Part shown: piece after piece, positions 1 through 8,971 of the stretch | Position numbering within the stretch: position 1 is the stretch's first letter | Layout of the letters: the number at the start of each line of letters is the position of its first letter | Assembly: GCF_030555055.1 (NCBI RefSeq) | Contig: NZ_JAMOAO010000001.1 | Location: 6,014,001-6,078,000 of the forward strand | Origin: Nocardiopsis sp. YSL2 | GTDB taxonomy: Bacteria; Actinomycetota; Actinomycetes; Streptosporangiales; Streptosporangiaceae | Direction: 5' to 3' | DNA length: 64,000 bases | The notes under the pieces: generated by a model | Database searches by the model: none | What the model saw: the letters and a program-made list of their open reading frames with translations, nothing else | What the model was told of the DNA's origin: nothing | Position numbers and translations under genes: made by a program

Positions 1-2
1 CC

Positions 3-1904
3 TGGCTGTTCACCCCGCAACTGGGCACGCTGGCAGCACTGGGCTCCATGACCGTGCTCTACGAGAAGAAGACGCCCTACGCCTACCGCTCCGCCGCCCT
101 GGCCCTGGTCGGCCTCGGCTTCGTGGCGAGCGTGGCCTTCGGCTCGCTGGCCTCGTCGCTGTCGGTGTGGGCCTCGGTCGTCTCCATCGGCCTCACCGCG
201 GGCGTGGCCACCTGGGTCTGCGCCGCCTGGCGCGTGGACAAGCCGGGCCCGCTCTTCTTCGTCCTGGTGGGCGCGATCTCCACCATCGCCCCGGGCGGAT
301 GGGCCGACGTCCCCCTGCACGCCGCCCTGGCCGCGCTCGGCGCGGCCGTGGGCTGGTCGGTGTCGATGTCCGGAGCACCCGTGCGGGCCCGCCACCCCGA
401 GTACCGGGCCGTGTCGGGAGCCTTCAAGCAACTGGCCGCGCTGCTGCGGGCGGTGGGACGCCCCGAACTGGACCACGCCCAGCACCAGGCGTCGGTGGCG
501 GTCGCCGAGGCCTGGCGCATCGTCCTGCTGGCCCAGACGCGCGGCTACCGCGCCACGCCCGAGGCCGCCCGGCTGCGCGCGCTACTGCGCTGGGTGTCCG
601 ACATCCACCTGGCCACGACCCAGGTGTGCCTGGCCCGGCCCACGCCCCTGCCCGAGGCCGCCGCCGACTTCGCCGACCGGATGGCCCTGGCGGTCCCCGT
701 CCCCGACCGCGCGCCCGAACCGGACGAGCTCGACGAACTCCGCCGGGGCCTGCGCCCGCGCTCGCTGGAGTCGCGCCTGTACGGGCTCCTGGCCCGGGCC
801 GCCCACGCGGCCCGCCGCACGGGAGAGAACGCCGACGACGAGCGCGCCGACACCCTGCACGACACCCGGTACCCGGCCCTGTGGGACGCGCTGCGCTTCA
901 GCATGAGCGGGGAGTCGCTCGTGCGGCCGACCGCGCTGCGGATGTGGATCACCGTGACGGCCGCGGGAGCGTTCGGGCTGTGGCTGGGGCTGGACCACTA
1001 CTACTGGGTGGCGATCACCGCTACCGCCGTGCTGCAGGGCGGGACCGTGGTCCTGGCCCTGAACCGTTCACTCCAGCGCTCCCTGGGCACCCTCATCGGT
1101 GTCCTGGGCGGTGCCTTCCTGCTCACCCTCGGCCTCCCCCTGAGCGGTGTGGTGCTCCTGGCCGGGCTGTTCATGGGGCTCACCCAGCTCGTGGTGGGAC
1201 GCAACTTCTTCTACGCCTCCATCCTCATCACCCCGATGGCGCTGCTGCTGTCCTACACCGCCGCACCCCAGGCGCTGCAGGAACTGGCCGGGGCGCGGAT
1301 CATCGACACCCTGGTGGGATCGGCCTTCGGCCTGGCCGGCGCCCTGCTGCTGTGGCGCAAGGCCTCGGCCACGCGGCTGCCGCAGGCGATCGTCGCGGTG
1401 CTGGAGACCGCGCGCGAGTGCATGGTGGCCGTCCTGGACCAGGAGGTGAGCATCGGCCCCGAGCGCCGCTACCGGTTGCGCCGGGACATGCGGGCCGCCC
1501 TGGTGAACCTGCGCGGGGTGTACGAGAGCGCGCTGGGGGACGTGCCCCGGAGCTCCTCGACCCAGCCACTGTGGCCGGTGGTGGTGGCCACACAGCGCAC
1601 GGGCTACCTGGCGCTGTCGGCCCTGGCCCTGGACCGGCCCGCGGAGGTCGGCACGATCACCCTGCAGCGGGTCGACCTGGCCCTGCGGGAACTGGCCGCC
1701 TCGATGGAGGAGCGGCGCACCCCGCGCCTGGGCGCGCTGCCCCGGCTGACCGCCTACCCGCGGATCAACATGGAGCTGCACGCCCTGTCCAACGCGATGA
1801 CCAGCGCGGTCGCCCAGGACGAGCGCTCCGCGCGGCTGGAGGCCGAGCGCCGGGCCCAGCGTGAGCGGCGGCGGGCCCAGGGCGACGTCGACGCCGACCT
1901 CTGA
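3..1904 (+). CDS. FUSC-family membrane protein (aromatic acid exporter type), 5' end missing
   Basis: Inner-membrane protein of the fusaric acid resistance / aromatic acid exporter (FUSC) superfamily. The frame is open to the left edge and already reads FTPQLGTLAALGSMTVLYEK, which is internal FUSC sequence, so the first in-frame ATG at 48 is not the true start. From that ATG, hydrophobic helices fill about residues 15-105, followed by a soluble helical region and a second membrane block near 300-440 (LWLGLDHYYWVAITATAVLQ and following). The tail is an arginine-rich helix. The family effluxes aromatic or other small organic compounds; the substrate here cannot be told. It converges on the cyclase gene at 2081-2734, with GC-rich small inverted repeats just after the stop. 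Confidence 0.85.
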   Translation, partial: WLFTPQLGTLAALGSMTVLYEKKTPYAYRSAALALVGLGFVASVAFGSLASSLSVWASVVSIGLTAGVATWVCAAWRVDKPGPLFFVLVGAISTIAPGGWADVPLHAALAALGAAVGWSVSMSGAPVRARHPEYRAVSGAFKQLAALLRAVGRPELDHAQHQASVAVAEAWRIVLLAQTRGYRATPEAARLRALLRWVSDIHLATTQVCLARPTPLPEAAADFADRMALAVPVPDRAPEPDELDELRRGLRPRSLESRLYGLLARAAHAARRTGENADDERADTLHDTRYPALWDALRFSMSGESLVRPTALRMWITVTAAGAFGLWLGLDHYYWVAITATAVLQGGTVVLALNRSLQRSLGTLIGVLGGAFLLTLGLPLSGVVLLAGLFMGLTQLVVGRNFFYASILITPMALLLSYTAAPQALQELAGARIIDTLVGSAFGLAGALLLWRKASATRLPQAIVAVLETARECMVAVLDQEVSIGPERRYRLRRDMRAALVNLRGVYESALGDVPRSSSTQPLWPVVVATQRTGYLALSALALDRPAEVGTITLQRVDLALRELAASMEERRTPRLGALPRLTAYPRINMELHALSNAMTSAVAQDERSARLEAERRAQRERRRAQGDVDADL

Positions 1905-2080
1905 CCGCGCCCCTCCCCGAAGGGGGCCTCCCGGAGGGCTCTCCTCCCCCGACAGGCCCGCGGGGATGCGGCTCAGGCCACCTGACCGCCCCGGGGTCCA
2001 GGGGCGTCCCGGCCCCGGCCGACACTGGGCCGGAGACGGGGCCGGAGACGGAATCCGCGGTGCCCTCGAAGCCCGCGCGG

Positions 2081-2734
2081 TCAGTCGACCACGGCGAAGG
2101 CCCGCACCGGGAAGGCCGCCATGCCGCGGATCTTGGCCGGAACCGCGAAGAACCGGAAGCCGTCCTCGGGCAGCTGGTCGAGCAGGCACAGGTGCGAGAC
2201 GACCGGGATGCCCGCCGTCAGGAGCACGGCCAGCGCGGGGCGCGCGCCCTCGGCCGACGGCGAGGTGTCGTCCACCCCCACCCCATCGATGCCCACGAGC
2301 ACCGCTCCGCTCTCGACCAGCGTCTTGGCCGCGAGTTCGGTCAGGTGCGGGTGGTCATCGCCGCCGTAGGCGTCGGTCCGCCAGTTGCGGTCCCACCCCG
2401 TGCGGATCAGGACCGCGCGACCGCGCAGGTCGAGGCCGGCGAAGACCTCGGGGCCGATCTGCCGGGAGGAGGTGGCGGCGACCACGGTCCCGGGCAGGTC
2501 GGCGACGCGTTCCAGGTCCAGGTCGGCCGGGTCCGCGCCGTCCCGGTATCGGTGCGCGGGCATGTCCACGTAGGTGCCGGTGGCTCCGACCATCTCGACC
2601 CGGCCGCTGCTCGCACCGAGGCCCGGTGCGGCGCCGGGCACAGTCGAACCCTCTTCGATCGCCGGTTCGGGGATGCCCGGGTACGTGATCATCCCATCGC
2701 TGACTTGGTGGCTGACGTCGACGAGTTTGCCCAT
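2081..2734 (-). CDS. Cyclase-family (kynurenine formamidase-like) metal-dependent hydrolase
   Basis: 217 residues of the cyclase/KynB superfamily, beginning MGKLVDVSHQVSDGMITYPG, the usual opening of these enzymes. The metal-site signature appears as GATGTYVDMPAHRYRDGADP near residues 50-70 (the family HxGTHxDxPxH, here with Tyr at the first His position). A second conserved block, VLIRTGWDRNW, lies near 110-120. Members hydrolyse N-formylkynurenine, isatin or other amides; the substrate is unknown here. It stands alone and diverges from the acyltransferase at 2977. A GGTCTAGACC palindrome lies about 58 bases upstream of its start. Confidence 0.85.
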   Translation of the reverse strand: MGKLVDVSHQVSDGMITYPGIPEPAIEEGSTVPGAAPGLGASSGRVEMVGATGTYVDMPAHRYRDGADPADLDLERVADLPGTVVAATSSRQIGPEVFAGLDLRGRAVLIRTGWDRNWRTDAYGGDDHPHLTELAAKTLVESGAVLVGIDGVGVDDTSPSAEGARPALAVLLTAGIPVVSHLCLLDQLPEDGFRFFAVPAKIRGMAAFPVRAFAVVD

Positions 2735-2791
2735 GGCTGACGTTCTTCCTCGCTTCGGAGCGCGTGATGAGGACCTCTGACCCGCGCCAAA

Positions 2792-2801
2792 GGTCTAGAC
2801 C
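2792..2801. promoter_or_regulatory. Palindromic operator GGTCTAGACC (GntR/HutC, DasR-like core)
   Basis: A perfect 10-bp palindrome in the divergent spacer between the cyclase (minus) and the acyltransferase (plus). Its core and the following A match the centre of the DasR consensus (TGGTCTAGACCA); the flanks do not. It lies about 58 bases from the cyclase start and 176 from the acyltransferase start. Assignment to a HutC-type GntR regulator is inference. Confidence 0.4.
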
Positions 2802-2976
2802 AGAAGACTATCGCGTGTGGCCCACGTCACGGCAGTGTTCCGGCGAAGGAGATCCGCCGGACCTCGACCCGGCCACCCGCGCCCCGGCCCCGATAAGCTC
2901 GGTGTCGACGGACCACGGATGAGCCCCGGGAGTCCGCATCACCCACGGACCACCCGAGAAGAAGGGGCGAAGCATC

Positions 2977-3660
2977 GTGACACTGTACGGAGCAGCCAAG
3001 GTCGTGGTCGCGCCGGCGAGCCGCCTGGTCTGGCCCCAGCGGGTCGAGGGCGCGCACCACGTCCCGCTCCGGGGGCCGGTCATCCTGGCCGCCAACCACC
3101 TGGCGCTGATCGACCCGCTCTTCATCGGCGTCGCCTGCCCCCGCCAGGTCCGCTTCATCGCCAAGCAGGAGCTGTTCGACGAGGCGACGCTGCCCAAACG
3201 GGCCCTGACCGCCCTCCTGCGCTCCTTCGGCCAGCTGGCCGTGGACCGCCGACCCGGCCAGAGCGCACAGGAGGCGATGGACAACAGCCTGGCGGTCCTC
3301 GACAGCGGAGAGGTCTTCGGGATCTTCCCGGAGGGCACGCGCTCGCCCGACGGCCGCCTGTACCGGGGCCAGACCGGACTGGCGTGGCTGGCGCTGACCT
3401 CGGGCGCCCCGGTGGTGCCGGTGGCGCTGGCCGGGACCGAGCGGATCCTTCCCCCCGGGCGCCGGGTCCCCTCGCTCAACCGCGTGGGCGTGCGCTTCGG
3501 CGAACCCGTGGACCTGTCGCCCTGGAAGGGCCTGGCGCACAAGGCGCGTCCCCGCCGCGAGGCCACCGACGCCGTCATGTCGGCGATCGCCGAGCTCTCC
3601 GGCCAGGAGCAGGTCCCCCGCTTCGCGGCCTCGGTCAAGGCCGAGTTGGAGCAGGGCTAG
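2977..3660 (+). CDS. Lysophospholipid acyltransferase (PlsC-like 1-acylglycerol-3-phosphate acyltransferase)
   Basis: 227-residue member of the PlsC family, which transfers an acyl chain to a lysophospholipid at the inner face of the membrane. The catalytic HX4D motif reads NHLALIDPLF near residues 38-47, and the second acyltransferase motif is FPEGTRS near 121-127. The GTG start is preceded by GAAGGGG. Length and motif spacing are normal. It sits alone between the divergent cyclase and the next + gene 308 bases away. Substrate chain and headgroup cannot be told from sequence. Confidence 0.9.
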   Translation: MTLYGAAKVVVAPASRLVWPQRVEGAHHVPLRGPVILAANHLALIDPLFIGVACPRQVRFIAKQELFDEATLPKRALTALLRSFGQLAVDRRPGQSAQEAMDNSLAVLDSGEVFGIFPEGTRSPDGRLYRGQTGLAWLALTSGAPVVPVALAGTERILPPGRRVPSLNRVGVRFGEPVDLSPWKGLAHKARPRREATDAVMSAIAELSGQEQVPRFAASVKAELEQG

Positions 3661-3869
3661 CGTCCGCCACGGGGCGGACGGCCCCGCGATGACGGTGACT
3701 TTCCCCACAGCGAACTCGGGCCTGAATCGTCCGTGACAGAGCGTTGACCCCTGCGTGAGGGTCCGCGCAGGGCCTCTCAGGGCAGCCGGACCACCGGCGC
3801 CACCTGGGAAACCGCCGCGGACGCCGACCGCGGCCCCGATCCGTCCCCCTGGGGTCGGCCCCGGGATTG

Positions 3870-3886
3870 CCTACCATTATAGTAGG
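3870..3886. promoter_or_regulatory. 17-bp near-palindrome upstream of the ferredoxin-NADP reductase
   Basis: CCTAC and GTAGG arms flank an AT-rich centre, with one mismatch over 17 bp. It contains TATAGT, a possible -10 hexamer, about 85-90 bases before the reductase start. It could be an operator or part of the core promoter. No clear -35 is visible. Confidence 0.35.
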
Positions 3887-3912
3887 TTTTCCCGGTGGCA
3901 GCACCGGATAGA

Positions 3913-3931
3913 TTAGGCAAGCCTTACCAAT
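3913..3931 (+). promoter_or_regulatory. Candidate DtxR/IdeR iron box
   Basis: The 19-bp sequence TTAGGCAAGCCTTACCAAT matches the DtxR/IdeR consensus TTAGGTTAGCCTAACCTAA at 14 positions, including the TTAGG and AGCCT core blocks. It ends 37 bases before the chosen ATG (3969) and overlaps an alternative ATG at 3930, which argues for the downstream start. It suggests iron-dependent repression of the reductase. Confidence 0.6.
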
Positions 3932-3968
3932 GGCGTCCGACTCTGGCGCGAAGACTTGGAGCTGTGCG

Positions 3969-5333
3969 ATGACGCGACCACTGCGAGTGGGAATCGTGGG
4001 TGCGGGCCCCGCGGGAATCTACGCCGCGGACCTGCTCACCAAGGACGAGACCCTGTCCGCGTGCGGCACGTCCGTCAGCATCGACATCCTCGACAAGCTG
4101 CCCGCCCCCTACGGTCTGGTCCGCTACGGCGTGGCCCCGGACCACCCGCGGATCAAGCAGATCCAGGGAGCCCTCCACAAGATCCTGGACAAGCCGGAGA
4201 TCACCTTCTACGGCAACGTCGAGTACGGCGTGGACCTCAAGCTGGAGGACCTGCGCCGCCACTACGACGCCGTCATCTTCGCCACCGGCAGCGACCGCGA
4301 CCGGCCGCTGGACATCCCCGGTGTCGACCTGCACGGCAGCCACGGCGCCGCCGACTTCGTCTTCTGGTACGACTCCCACCCCGACGTCTCGCCGTCCTGG
4401 CACGTCGAGGGCACCAGCGTCGCCGTCATCGGCGCGGGCAACGTCGCCGTCGACGTCGCGCGCATCCTGGCCAAGGACGCCGACGACCTCCTGCAGACCG
4501 ACATCACCGACAACGTCTACGAGGCCCTGCGCGCCAAGCAGATCACCGACGTCCACGTGTTCGCCCGGCGCGGCATCGCCCAGTGCAAGGCCACCCCGAT
4601 GGAGCTGCGCGAGCTGGACAAGCAGCCCGGCGTCGAGGTCATCGTCTATCCCGAGGACTTCGAGATGGACGAGGGCAGCCTCCAGGCCTGCGATGAGTCC
4701 AACCAGGTCAAGACCAACGTCAAGGTCCTGCAGAACTGGGCCATCCGCGACCCGCGGGGCGCCGAGCGCCGTCTGCACCTGCACTTCCTGCACAGCCCCG
4801 TGGAGATCCTCGGCGAGGACCGCGTCACCGGGCTGCGCACCGAGCGCATGGAGCTGGCCGGGGACGGGTCCGTCCGCGGCACCGGCGAGTACATTGACCA
4901 CGAGGTCCAGGCCGTCTACCGCGCCATCGGCTACCTGGGCTCGCCCCTGGCCGACCTGCCCTTCGACGAGGAGCGCGGGGTCGTCCCCAACTCCGAGGGC
5001 CGGGTCCTGGACCTGGACGAGGAACCGGTCGACGGCGTCTACGCGACCGGGTGGATCAAGCGCGGCCCCGTGGGCCTCATCGGCCACACCAAGGGCGATG
5101 CCCTGGAGACCGTCACCAACCTGGTGGCCGACCGCGAGTCCTTCACTCCCGCGGCCGAGCCCGACCCCGTCGCCTTCCGGTCCCTGCTCTCCGAGCGGGG
5201 CGTGGGCTACACGACCTGGGAGGGATGGCAGCGGATCGAGGCCAAGGAGGAGGAGCTCGGCGCCGAGCGCGGCCGCAAGCGCCTGAAACTGCGCAGCCGC
5301 GAAGAACAGACCAGCATCGCACGCCAGGACTAG
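3969..5333 (+). CDS. fpr: FAD-dependent ferredoxin/adrenodoxin-type NADP+ reductase (FprA-like)
   Basis: 454-residue flavoprotein of the glutathione-reductase-like ferredoxin-NADP reductase family (mycobacterial FprA, mitochondrial adrenodoxin reductase). It moves electrons between NADPH and ferredoxins that feed P450s and Fe-S enzymes. The N-terminus carries the FAD-binding VGIVGAGPAGIYAADLL. A second Rossmann motif, VAVIGAGNVAVDVARIL, binds NADPH, and GRVLDLDEEPVDGVYATGWIKRGPVG near the C-terminus is the family ATG/GW block. I chose ATG 3969 because the protein then begins directly with the Rossmann strand and because ATG 3930 lies inside the candidate iron box. A P450 that might use it lies 49 kb away at 52617. 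Confidence 0.92.
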   Translation: MTRPLRVGIVGAGPAGIYAADLLTKDETLSACGTSVSIDILDKLPAPYGLVRYGVAPDHPRIKQIQGALHKILDKPEITFYGNVEYGVDLKLEDLRRHYDAVIFATGSDRDRPLDIPGVDLHGSHGAADFVFWYDSHPDVSPSWHVEGTSVAVIGAGNVAVDVARILAKDADDLLQTDITDNVYEALRAKQITDVHVFARRGIAQCKATPMELRELDKQPGVEVIVYPEDFEMDEGSLQACDESNQVKTNVKVLQNWAIRDPRGAERRLHLHFLHSPVEILGEDRVTGLRTERMELAGDGSVRGTGEYIDHEVQAVYRAIGYLGSPLADLPFDEERGVVPNSEGRVLDLDEEPVDGVYATGWIKRGPVGLIGHTKGDALETVTNLVADRESFTPAAEPDPVAFRSLLSERGVGYTTWEGWQRIEAKEEELGAERGRKRLKLRSREEQTSIARQD

Positions 5334-5643
5334 TCCGGCGCGCGTGCTTCCCGGCCGGTCCCGCGCCCCTCTGCGGGACCGGCCTTCGCGTGTTCCCCGA
5401 CGGGCGCGCGAATCCACCGTGAGATTGCGCATGCGACTTACCTCCCGGCACCGGAACAACGGCCCGGCCGAATGAGTTAGAGTCACTGTTGGTCGGTGTG
5501 GTAGCAAGTGTCCCCCGGGCCTCAACTATTGCCTTCGCGGAATACCGCGTCCGGCGATCACCTCCCGAGGTGGTCGACCGTACGGCCAGGAGCCCCGTTG
5601 TGCCCCGCGCCGAGAGGCGACCGCCACGCCGGCCCTCGACCTG

Positions 5644-5677
5644 ATGCCCCATTCCCACCGCGGTGGGAGTGGGGCAT
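5644..5677. terminator. 34-bp near-perfect hairpin before the PBP gene
   Basis: Two 16-base arms, from ATGCCCCATTCCCACC to the matching right arm, are complementary except for one pair that becomes G-U in RNA, with only a GC centre. No T-run follows. It could terminate reductase transcription or fold in the 5' leader of the penicillin-binding protein, whose start lies about 40 bases downstream. The rest of 5334-5643 shows nothing I can identify. Confidence 0.45.
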
Positions 5678-5716
5678 TCTGGTCTCTCCATGGATCTCTA
5701 CGAAGGACGGTCAGGC

Positions 5717-8311
5717 GTGGACGAACGGTCCCCCCGGCAGCCGGATTCCTCCGGGCCGATCCCCGGATCGGGTGAGCCCCCGAGATCCGGCACGCGCCCG
5801 GAGAACCCCTACCGCATTCCCCAGCCCCCCGAGAGCGCCCGCCCCACCGGCGCCGGAGGGCCCGGCTACGCGCACCCGCGCTCCGCGGACCCTGCCCCGT
5901 CCGTTCCCGACGCCCCCGCACAGCCGCAGTCGTGGGAGCCGCGCCCCGACCAGGACGGCTCCGCCGACCACACCGACGGCCCCGGTGAGCACGCAAGCCC
6001 CACACGGTCCCATGCGTCCGGACAGTCCCACGCGTCCGGCGGGCAGCACCCCGGCCGCGACGAGGCACCCGCACAGCCCCCCGCGTTCGGCCGACAGGAC
6101 CCGGCCGGCTACGCAGCACCCGCACAGCCCCAGGCCTCCGGCGGATACCCCGGCCCCGGCGGGCACGGGGCACCCGCACAGCCCCACGCGTCCGGAGGAC
6201 AGCACCCCGGCGGCGACGGGGCACCCGGACAGCACACCGCTCCCGCGCCCTACGGCGGTCCCGACGCCGACGACGCCTGGGAGGTCCCCGTCCCGGCCGC
6301 GAGCGGGCCCGACGGCGCCCTGCCCCCGGGCGAGTCCTGGAGCGCCCCCTCGCAGAACGAGGGCCCCCCGGCCGAGTCCTGGGACGACCCCTACCCGGGC
6401 CAACCCGTCCACCAGGGCCAGACCCCCTATCCCGGCAGCCCTCCCCAGCCCTTCGGCGAGCCCGTGCCCGACCGCGGTCCGTACCAGCACGCCGCGGCCG
6501 CCGCGCCCGGCGAGCGCCCCGGATCCGACGGCTTCGAGTACCTCTACAGCGGTCCGGGGGGTCCCGGAGGCCCCGGCGGCCCCCAGGGCCCCGGCGGTCC
6601 CGGAGGTCCGGGGGGTCCCGACGATGTCGCACACCCGGGCCTCCCGCCCGGCCCGCCGGCCCGCTCGCGGCGCGGTCTGATCATCGGCGCCGTCGCCGCC
6701 GTGGTCGTCCTGGTCCTCATCGGCGGCGGGGTCTCCTGGTTCGTGCTGAGCATGCCCGAGCCCGGTGAGGCCACGGCCGAGTACGCCGCCGCCTGGAACG
6801 AGCGGGACTACGAGCGCATGGCCGCCGTCACCACGGGCGACGACCCCGCCGAGATCCTGGGCGGCATCGACGCCGGCCTGGGCGTCGAGGGCGTGGACGT
6901 CACCGTCGGGGAGCCGACCGCCGAGGGCGACACCGGCACGGCCCCCTACGAGGTGACGGTCTCCCTGGCCAACGCCGACGACTGGGGCTGGGAGGGCGAG
7001 CTGCCCCTGGTCCGCCAGGACGGCGAGTGGCTGGTGGAGTTCTCCCCCGAAGCCGCCTATCCCGGCCTGGGCGAGGGCCAGGTACTGGCCCGCACCACGG
7101 TGTGGGGCGAGCGCGGACGGATCCTGGCCGCCGACGGCACCCGCCTGGACGAGGCCTCCGGGTCCCTGCAGATGATCGCGGGCTCCCTGGGCGAGGCCAC
7201 CGCGGAGGACGTCGAGCGGCTCGGCCCGGCCTACAAGGTCGGCGACACCGTCGGCGCCTCCGGGCTACAGCGCACCTACGAGGAACAGCTCGCGGGCGAG
7301 GCCGCCACGACCATCGTGATGGTCGACGCCGAGCAGGCCGAGGACCCCGACTCGGTGGAGGCCACCGAGGAGAACACCGTCACGACCCTCGACGGCTCCG
7401 ACGGCGAGGACATCGTCACGAGCATCGACATGGGCGTCCAGAACGCCGCGGCCAACGCCGTCATCGAATCCAGTGACGACGTGGGCATGGTGGCCCTGCG
7501 CCCGTCCACCGGCGAGATCCTCGCCCTGGCGAACGTACCCGGCGGCTTCAACCGGGCCTTCGAGGGCCAGTACCCGCCGGGGTCATCGTTCAAGATCATC
7601 ACCTACAGCTCGCTGCTGGACAACGGCATGACGACGGGCACCACCATGAACTGCCCCAAGGAGTACGACCTGGGCGGCTGGAACTTCGTCAACGCTGGCG
7701 AGGGCGAGTACGGCGCCCAGACGGTGACCGAGGCGTTCGCGACCTCGTGCAACACAGCCCTGGTCGACCAGGTCGGGCAGCGGCTGTCGTCGGACACCCT
7801 GAAGGCCAGCGCCGAGCAGTTCGGCATGAACGCGCCGATGGACATCGGCGTGCCCGCCCTCGAACCGAGCTTCCCGGCCGTGGACAGCTCCACCATGCTG
7901 GGCGCGCAGAGCATCGGCCAGGGCCAGGTCCTGAGCTCGCCGCTGCACATGGCCACGGTGCCCGCCGCGATCGCCGACGGCTCCTGGCGCCATCCGGTCC
8001 TGGTGACCGAGCCGGCGAGCGAAGGCCTTCCCGCGCCCACGCCCATCGCCAACGCGGAGGCCATCCGGCCGATGATGCGCTCGGTGGTCACCGACGGCAC
8101 CGCCAAGAACGCCGGGTTCCAGGGTGAGGTGTACGGCAAGACGGGCAGCGCCGAGTTCGGCACGCCCGAGGGCGAGGACGACGAGCTGCCCACCCACGCC
8201 TGGATGGTCGGCTACAAGGGCGACGTCGCCTTCGCGATCGTGGTGGAGGGCGGTGGCGGCGGCGGTTCCGTGGCCGGCCCGCTGGCCGCCGCGTTCACCA
8301 ACGCCCTGTGA
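5717..8311 (+). CDS. Class B penicillin-binding protein / D,D-transpeptidase with MecA_N-like domain
   Basis: About 864 residues. The first ~320 are a Pro/Gly-rich cytoplasmic region with repeated APAQP-ASGG units, ending in a collagen-like GGPGGP tract (DNA ~6556-6625). A single membrane helix follows (LIIGAVAAVVVLVLIGGGVS), then an NTF2-like MecA_N domain (EYAAAWNERDYERMAAVTTG), a short dimerisation segment (VGASGLQRTYEEQLAG) and the transpeptidase. The active-site motifs are SxxK (PGSSFKII), SxN (SCN) and KTG (YGKTGSAEF). It cross-links peptidoglycan and is the type bound by beta-lactams. GTG 5717 is favoured because GAAGGA sits 10 bases upstream; ATG 5663 lies inside the hairpin and ATG 5690 has no ribosome site. 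A perfect-stem terminator follows the stop. Confidence 0.9.
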   Translation: MDERSPRQPDSSGPIPGSGEPPRSGTRPENPYRIPQPPESARPTGAGGPGYAHPRSADPAPSVPDAPAQPQSWEPRPDQDGSADHTDGPGEHASPTRSHASGQSHASGGQHPGRDEAPAQPPAFGRQDPAGYAAPAQPQASGGYPGPGGHGAPAQPHASGGQHPGGDGAPGQHTAPAPYGGPDADDAWEVPVPAASGPDGALPPGESWSAPSQNEGPPAESWDDPYPGQPVHQGQTPYPGSPPQPFGEPVPDRGPYQHAAAAAPGERPGSDGFEYLYSGPGGPGGPGGPQGPGGPGGPGGPDDVAHPGLPPGPPARSRRGLIIGAVAAVVVLVLIGGGVSWFVLSMPEPGEATAEYAAAWNERDYERMAAVTTGDDPAEILGGIDAGLGVEGVDVTVGEPTAEGDTGTAPYEVTVSLANADDWGWEGELPLVRQDGEWLVEFSPEAAYPGLGEGQVLARTTVWGERGRILAADGTRLDEASGSLQMIAGSLGEATAEDVERLGPAYKVGDTVGASGLQRTYEEQLAGEAATTIVMVDAEQAEDPDSVEATEENTVTTLDGSDGEDIVTSIDMGVQNAAANAVIESSDDVGMVALRPSTGEILALANVPGGFNRAFEGQYPPGSSFKIITYSSLLDNGMTTGTTMNCPKEYDLGGWNFVNAGEGEYGAQTVTEAFATSCNTALVDQVGQRLSSDTLKASAEQFGMNAPMDIGVPALEPSFPAVDSSTMLGAQSIGQGQVLSSPLHMATVPAAIADGSWRHPVLVTEPASEGLPAPTPIANAEAIRPMMRSVVTDGTAKNAGFQGEVYGKTGSAEFGTPEGEDDELPTHAWMVGYKGDVAFAIVVEGGGGGGSVAGPLAAAFTNAL

Positions 8312-8315
8312 TCCA

Positions 8316-8357
8316 CGCGGTCGGCGGCGCGCACCACGAGCGGCGCCGCCGACCGCG
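8316..8357. terminator. Bidirectional terminator between convergent PBP and DUF3040 genes
   Basis: A perfect 15-bp GC-rich stem (8316-8330 with 8343-8357) and a 12-base loop sit in the 74-base gap between two convergent genes. Confidence 0.75.
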
Positions 8358-8385
8358 ACGGTCCCATGTCCCCGGTGGTCGGCGC

Positions 8386-8784
8386 CTACCCGCCGTCGGC
8401 CGGGGCGCCGTCCTCCGGGTCGGCCTCGACCGGGGCGATGCCGCCGGGCGCGGTGTCCACCGGCTCGTTCGCGGGCGGATCGCCGGTGGCGGGATCCGCT
8501 CCGCCCGGATCCGTGGTCTGCGACGTTCCCGCCGGGCTCGGTGTCGTGGAGGGCTGCGGCGCGCTGGGTGTGAGGACGAACAGCAGGACCAGCAGCCCGG
8601 CCGTGACCGCGGCGATCAACGCGCACGCCACCCATGGTTTCCAGCTGTTGAGGCCGGGATCGACGGGAGCGTCGGGATCGTCCGAGCCGAAGGCCTCCAG
8701 GCGTCCGGCAAGGGCCGGTTCCTCCTCGGAGAGCTGCCGCTCGATCTCCGCGAGGATCCTCCGCTCATGCTCTCTCAGGGACAT
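8386..8784 (-). CDS. DUF3040-family small membrane protein
   Basis: 132 residues. It begins MSLREHERRILAEIERQLSE, the hallmark of DUF3040, a family of short actinobacterial membrane proteins of unknown function. One hydrophobic helix (PWVACALIAAVTAGLLVLLF, about residues 50-69) is followed by a Pro/Thr/Asp-rich tail. The ATG at 8784 is preceded by GGAGGGTGCC on the minus strand, so the longer upstream frame was rejected. It is convergent with the PBP and separated from modC by 187 bases. Confidence 0.85.
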   Translation of the reverse strand: MSLREHERRILAEIERQLSEEEPALAGRLEAFGSDDPDAPVDPGLNSWKPWVACALIAAVTAGLLVLLFVLTPSAPQPSTTPSPAGTSQTTDPGGADPATGDPPANEPVDTAPGGIAPVEADPEDGAPADGG

Positions 8785-8971
8785 GGCACCCTCCTCAGCC
8801 GCCGGGGGAAGGACTGTCATCACCGGGTGTTGTACAGTCTCCCCCGGCCGGGGCCCAGATATCCAGGAGTCGAGCGGATTTCGGGTGCGGATTCGGTCGG
8901 GAGTGACCATCGTCCCGGAGGCGTTCCAGCATGTCGGAGGCCTGTGTCACCTCCCGCAAGGACCTTGGTCC

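Noticed and set aside
1907-1945. Small inverted repeats after the FUSC stop as a terminator
   Set aside because: Arms are only 4-6 bp and overlap each other in a generally C/G-rich stretch; not distinguishable from background.
3924-5525. 533-codon open frame antisense to the ferredoxin reductase
   Set aside because: It is a codon-bias shadow: high-GC third positions leave the antisense frame open. It shows no family motifs and is composed of Val/Gly/Asp-rich sequence mirroring the real gene.
6556-6625. GGTCCCGGAGG-type tandem units as a CRISPR or minisatellite
   Set aside because: They encode an in-frame Gly-Gly-Pro tract within the PBP and there are no unique spacers.
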